Of a DNA stretch of 64,000 nt, positions 59,625 through 64,000 are shown piece after piece. Under the pieces are notes generated by a model, which saw nothing but the letters and a program-made list of their open reading frames with translations, was not told where the DNA came from and ran no database searches. This DNA comes from Crotalaria pallida. Lineage: Eukaryota; Streptophyta; Magnoliopsida; Fabales; Fabaceae. Position numbers and translations under genes: made by a program. How positions within the stretch are numbered: position 1 is the stretch's first letter; every line of letters begins with the position of its first letter. The stretch covers positions 120,463,290 through 120,527,289 of the forward strand of contig CM075649.1 of the NCBI GenBank assembly GCA_037953625.1, in the 5' to 3' direction.

Positions 59625-60209
59625 TGTAGTGGACCTGACTCTAGACCGATCGAGTCTTCTTTACGCCGACTATTTAAACACTGGAGCAAAGAACACCGAC
59701 CACCATCTGGTCGGTACCACGTTACACCGAGCTAAGGACACTTAAGAGAGATACAGGTTTACGAGGCCACAACCGAGCACAGGATCTTCATCCTTATCGT
59801 TAATAGTTACAGTCCCAACTAGCCTAACATCTTCTCCTATATTCCCGCACAGTTTGGTTGGATTACAGGATAAGGATAAGAGTTCATCACATACGGGATT
59901 ATCAAAGGCAATCTTATCAGAACCTTTACCAATCCCAGTTGAACACTTCTTCTTCACGGGCCTCACCAGTCAAGCCCAGAGACACACGTATTAGGTAATC
60001 CCCTATAAGAACCACCAGGCTATGGTGACTAAGGTACGTTTTCTCCATCCCTAAGTTGACACTATCACACACTTTGTTGACTAGGGAGATCCTGATTATC
60101 CCAACTGGATATTCAGAAAATCCTACGAGGTCCAACAGCATAACTCGACTAGATCAGATCTTTGGTTTCTTCCATAACCGTAAGGCTGTTCCTGGTCAAG
60201 GACACTACA
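59625..60209 (+). mobile_element. 5' LTR of a Tat-lineage gypsy element (585 bp)
   Basis: TGTAGTG...CACTACA perfect inverted ends, followed at once by a TGGCGCC primer site. TATA-like CTATTTAAAC at about 59669. The 3' LTR is beyond the window. Confidence 0.85.
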
Positions 60210-60210
60210 T

Positions 60211-60228
60211 TGGCGCCGTCTATGGGGA
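60211..60228 (+). other. Primer-binding site (TGGCGCCGTCTATGGGGA)
   Basis: This sequence type is common after LTRs of Tat-lineage gypsy elements and differs from the tRNA-Met site of the other elements here. Confidence 0.75.
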
Positions 60229-60258
60229 TCTGAGTAACAAATCATCCTCACCTCCACC

Positions 60259-61915
60259 ATGGTTCATACCAGAAGCCAAGCAGGGGATCTCCGCGATCGC
60301 ATCATGCATAACCGCGGCAAACCCAGAAACATTAACAGCAACGATTACCAACCCGCTGGAGTCTTACGTGATCGTTTGAATCAGAATCGTGGGGCTAATT
60401 CCAAGCCGCCACATTCACCTCATTCAGGAACTGGGGCTATCCCCAACCACCCCCACCACCACCACCTTCCACCCACGGAGACTCTAGCAGTTCCGCTCCT
60501 CCAACCCGTAACACTGCTAGATCAACGAGAACCAGGGCTCACCATGGCCAGAATACTCGCCGAACCCCAACACCTCAAGTCCAACCTAACCTTGATCGCA
60601 GAAGGGTAACCCCCAGTGCCAGATCAGAACCAACTAGGACAACCCAAGGAGACGCGCGACGAGCGCATTCCACTAGCAGAACGTATGCAACTTCTGCATC
60701 TGCTCGGAGTCGTGAGCAGGAGATGATAAACATTCTGAAACAAGAGACAACACTAATCCAACAACAAGGACAAGCCATTGCCGAGCTTCAACAGCAGGCA
60801 ATGGCAAGACTTGTTCAAAATCACCCCCTTGCCCACCCGTTCCAAAACCCGACACCTCAACCATTAAACCCGCAGCCCATGCCCATGATGCAACTTCCCC
60901 CACCCCTCACCTCGAAGCTAACCCGAACACAAACCCCAGTCTAGGGGATTTTCACCCCGGTCATCGTTTTACCCCTTACATCATGGCGTTCGAAACCCCT
61001 CAGGGATATTTAGGCCCTTCGAATGTACCCCATTACAACGGCCTAGCCGATCTCGTCGATCATATTGTTTCTTATGAAGGGGCAATGAACTACTATGGAG
61101 GCAGTGATCGGATAAAGTGCCGAGCGTTTTCTATGATCCTTGAACCGTCTGTATTGAGATGGTACTCATCTCTCTCACGGAATTCAGTAAACTCGTGGGA
61201 AGAAATGAAGAGAGTTTTCTTAAATAGGTACACAACCAGCTATATCCAACCCAAATCTGATCATACACTGGCTGCAGTTACTCAAAAACCCGATGAGCCT
61301 TTGAAGGATTATTTGTCACGCTTCCATATGGAAGCTAGTTCGGTTCCACGGCTCGAACCGGGTGTTGCTGTGCTACTGTTTACCCAAGGATTGCAACCAG
61401 GGGATTTCCGAAAGTCTCTAATAGGTAAACCCCCAAAGGACATGGCAGAGCTCAGACAGCGTTCCAACAAGTTTATAAATTTGGAGGAATTTCATAAGGG
61501 ACAGAAATTCAGAGACGATCGGCAGAAAACTGATCCTCAGGGCCAGAATAAGCATAAGCGTGACAAGAGATTTGGTGGTAGACCTGAGAGAAGTGATCGT
61601 GAACGAAGACCACCCCCTAGAAATAAATATCAGGAGTACACTCCTCTGACCGTTCCTAGGAGTCAGTTCCTCCAAGAATCGATGCAGACCGACTTACGCT
61701 CGGCCCAAAGACCTCCTTCTTTGAGAAAGGGCTCACAGCGTGATAGGTCCAAATATTGTGACTTCCACAAAGGTTACGGTCACACAACTGATGAATGCAT
61801 CTGGTTGAGAGATTTGATTGAAGAAATGATTAGGGACGGAAAGTTGCAGCAATACATCAGGGATGCGGCTGGTCGAAGAGGAAGGAATAGATCACACTCC
61901 CCTGATAGGGCTTAG
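60259..61915 (+). pseudogene. gag: Tat-lineage gag
   Basis: ATG at 60259 (MVHTRSQAGDLRDR). The frame breaks at 60609 and the gag continues in other frames through a Gln-rich part (60723-60944) to the capsid region at 60983-61915: PHYNGLADLVDHI, WYSSLSRNSVNSW, FLNRYTTSYIQPK, LKDYLSRFHMEAS, GLQPGDFRKSL. It ends with a knuckle-like YCDFHKGYGHTTDEC. TAG at 61913 then interrupts gag-pol. At least two shifts and a stop: not functional. Confidence 0.85.
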
Positions 61916-64000
61916 CGCCGTAGGAGCAGGTCCGCTGATGATAAGAATTCAGGTCAGCAAAAAATCGACCCAATTGCTGAAAGCAATTCATCTCCAAATG
62001 AGTTTCTAGTTAATACCATTACTGGCGGATTTGCTGGGGGAGGGGAGAAAAGAGCAGACAGAAAGAAGTACATCAACCAAATCCTAGCCGTTTGTCAGAA
62101 GCCCATTTCCAAAAGGTCAGCGAAGAATGTCCCGATTATTGTTAGCGATGAAGATCTGAATGGAATCCTCCCTGGTCACAATGATCCCATGGTTATCACA
62201 GCTCTAATTGGAAACTATGAGGTGAAGCGAGTTTTCATAGACCAGGGGAGTTCTGCTGATATTATGTTTTTGCCTCTGTTCAAAGCGTTGAAGCTAAGGG
62301 AGTGTAATCTTACTCCTTTCGAAGTGGAGTTGATCGGATTTACAGGCGACACTGTCTAGCCCCTAGGTCATATTCAGCTTCTAGTTACCCTCGGCCAGCA
62401 ACCGTCAGCTCGTACAGAGATAATCAAATTTCTGGTGGTCGATTGCCCCGCCGCTTACAACGCTATTCTAGGAAGAACTTTCATACGAGCGTTTGGCGTG
62501 GAGGTATCGACTGTCCATTTAGCAATGAAGTTCGTGGGAACAGATGATAATGTGGTTACAGTTAAAGCCGAGAAAGAAGCAACCCGGAAATGTTACAACG
62601 CAAGCCTTGGTAAGATCAAAAGCAAAGACCGAACCCATTTGGAGAAGCCCTCTCTCGAAAAAGGAAATGTGAACCTTGCAGATCTTGATGTCCGAGCGGA
62701 ATCAGATAAGACTCGACCAACTCCAAAGGGTCAGTGGGAATTTTTAGCCTTGGGAGATAACCCTCTCAGGCAGATCAAGATTGGATCGGACCTCCCACTA
62801 AATATCAAAATTGAACTTTCAGACCTCTTAATCGCAAATAAGGACTTGTTTGCATGGACCTCAGCTGACATGTCGGGCATTGACCCGAACTTTATTTGTC
62901 ACAAACTGAGCGTCCTTCCCGGTGCCAAACCAGTAGCTCAGAGAAAAAGGAAGGTCAACGCCGAAAAGGCCTTGGCGATTGAGGAAAAGGTTACCGAGTT
63001 ACTCCGAGCAGGTTTTATTCGCGAAATTGACTACACAGACTGGTTGGCCAACACCGTCTTAGTCAAGAAATCTAATGAGAAGTGGTGGATGTGCGTCAAC
63101 TACACGGACTTGAACAAAGTCTACCCCAAAGACCAGTATTTGTTTCCCGTCATTGACAAGCTCGTCAATAGCTCGGCAGGATATCAACTATTGTCATTCA
63201 TGGACACCTATTCAGGCTATAATCAGATACCCATGTATCCTCTTGATCAGGACAAGACTGCCTTCATCACTGACAAAGCAACCTACTGCTACAACGTTAT
63301 GCCCTTTGGCTTGAAAAACGCTGGTGCCACTTACCAGCGCATGATGAATAAAGTTTTTCAGGGAATGATCGGCACAACCATGGAGGTTTACATCGACGAC
63401 ATTATTTCTAAGAGTAAACAGAAGGAAAATCACGCTCAGGATCTCATGGCAATCTTGACTCGTGTAAGGAACCACGACATGAGGCTGAACCCTGAAAAGT
63501 ATGTGTTTGGAGTTCTGACAGGGTCTTTTCTTGGGCTCATGTTAACGGAAAGAGGTATTGAGGCAAATCCAGACAAATGCAGAGCAATTTTGGACATGAA
63601 GAGCCCGACCAACCTTCGTGGGGTCTAGCAGCTTACTGGACAAGTGGCAGCACTCTCCAGATTCCTGTCTCAGTCGGCATGCAAAGCCCTCCCATGGTAT
63701 CAACTTCTCAAGAAAAACAAAGATTTCCATTGGGACGACCAGTGTGAACAAGCCTTCGTTCAGTTGAAGGAATATCTGTCCAACCCACCAGTCCTTGCTA
63801 GCCCTCTCTCCGGGGAAGATCTTCTTCTTTATTTATCAGTGGCCGATGCAGCCATCAGTTCAGTATTAGTAAGGGAAGATTCTGGTGTTGAATCCCTTGT
63901 TTACTTTGTAAGCCGAGCACTTCAGGGACCAGAGCTCCGGTATCAGAAGTTAGAGAAACTTGCTTACTGCTTTGTAATATCAGCTCGAAGGTTGAGGCAA
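61916..64000 (+). pseudogene. pol: Tat-lineage protease, RT and RNase H (cut by window end)
   Basis: Same frame as gag from 60983. Protease: VFIDQGSSADIM around 62234 (usual DTGSSAD or DxGSSAD form), ILGRTFIRAF flap-side motif. RT: LANTVLVKKSNEKWWMCVNYTDLNK, MPFGLKNAGATYQRMM, VYIDDII at the active site where YVDD-M is usual. RNase H starts after 63800 (LLLYLSVADAAISSVLV) and is cut off at 64000. TAG stops at 62357 and 63626, both consistent with CAG to TAG. Confidence 0.88.

Noticed and set aside
60056..60379. Frame crossing the Tat LTR end and primer site
   Set aside because: It spans the LTR/interior boundary in a frame different from gag.

Overview
The window is nuclear DNA of a seed plant, most likely a eudicot. 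It is AT-rich, has one intron-containing plant transcription-factor gene, and is otherwise a nested bed of plant transposable elements (TEs). The host species cannot be fixed from the sequence. The only convincing host gene is a five-exon group I WRKY factor of the WRKY33 type on the minus strand (20245-24220, 562 codons when the exons are joined). A possible fragment of a 2OG/Fe(II) oxygenase lies at 31068-31582.

Left part, 1-17055. Bases 1-932 are a composite of small retroelements: a Cassandra-type TRIM carrying a 5S-rRNA-like LTR (minus), a 26-base piece of U6 snRNA, and a second tiny TRIM joined to that U6 piece. Bases 933-10854 are a minus-strand Ty3/gypsy element with a 6.4-kb LTR, an internal region of only 2.6 kb, gag but no pol. 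Bases 10855-17055 are a decayed gypsy interior followed by a 3.77-kb LTR (family B).

Middle part, 17056-41136. This holds MITEs (Stowaway, Mutator-like, hAT), the WRKY gene with a Stowaway copy in intron 2, a decayed Ty1/copia element (25690-28240), two LINE fragments, a 4-kb PIF/Harbinger element with both ORFs (32479-36474, TSD TAA), a 1.37-kb solo-LTR-like segment inside an exact 1500-bp-offset duplication, and a non-autonomous Helitron (38661-39825).

Right part, 41137-64000. An old Stowaway MITE was hit by a chromodomain-bearing gypsy element of Tekay/Del type (41154-59381, TSD CTGTT). Its 3' LTR was later split by a 6540-bp solo LTR (50769-57308, TSD GGTTT). Without that insert the two LTRs are the same length, 3571 bp. 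A Tat-lineage gypsy element (59625 to window end) sits in the other end of the same MITE.

The most interesting signal is in the long LTRs. Families A (41154) and B (13282) share one architecture: LTR start, a pair of family-specific palindromic words (TAACCGGTTA in A, ACTCGAGT in B), promoter, an apparent 5' splice donor, an intron-like stretch with more of the same words plus arrays of hairpins, a 3' splice acceptor, then an open reading frame inside the LTR whose protein is recognisably conserved between A and B. The hairpins differ from one another by paired changes that keep the stem. Related palindrome arrays occur in the 6.5-kb solo LTR and in the 1.37-kb LTR. I know of no name for this LTR-borne ORF plus palindrome system; whether it is undescribed needs a database search.
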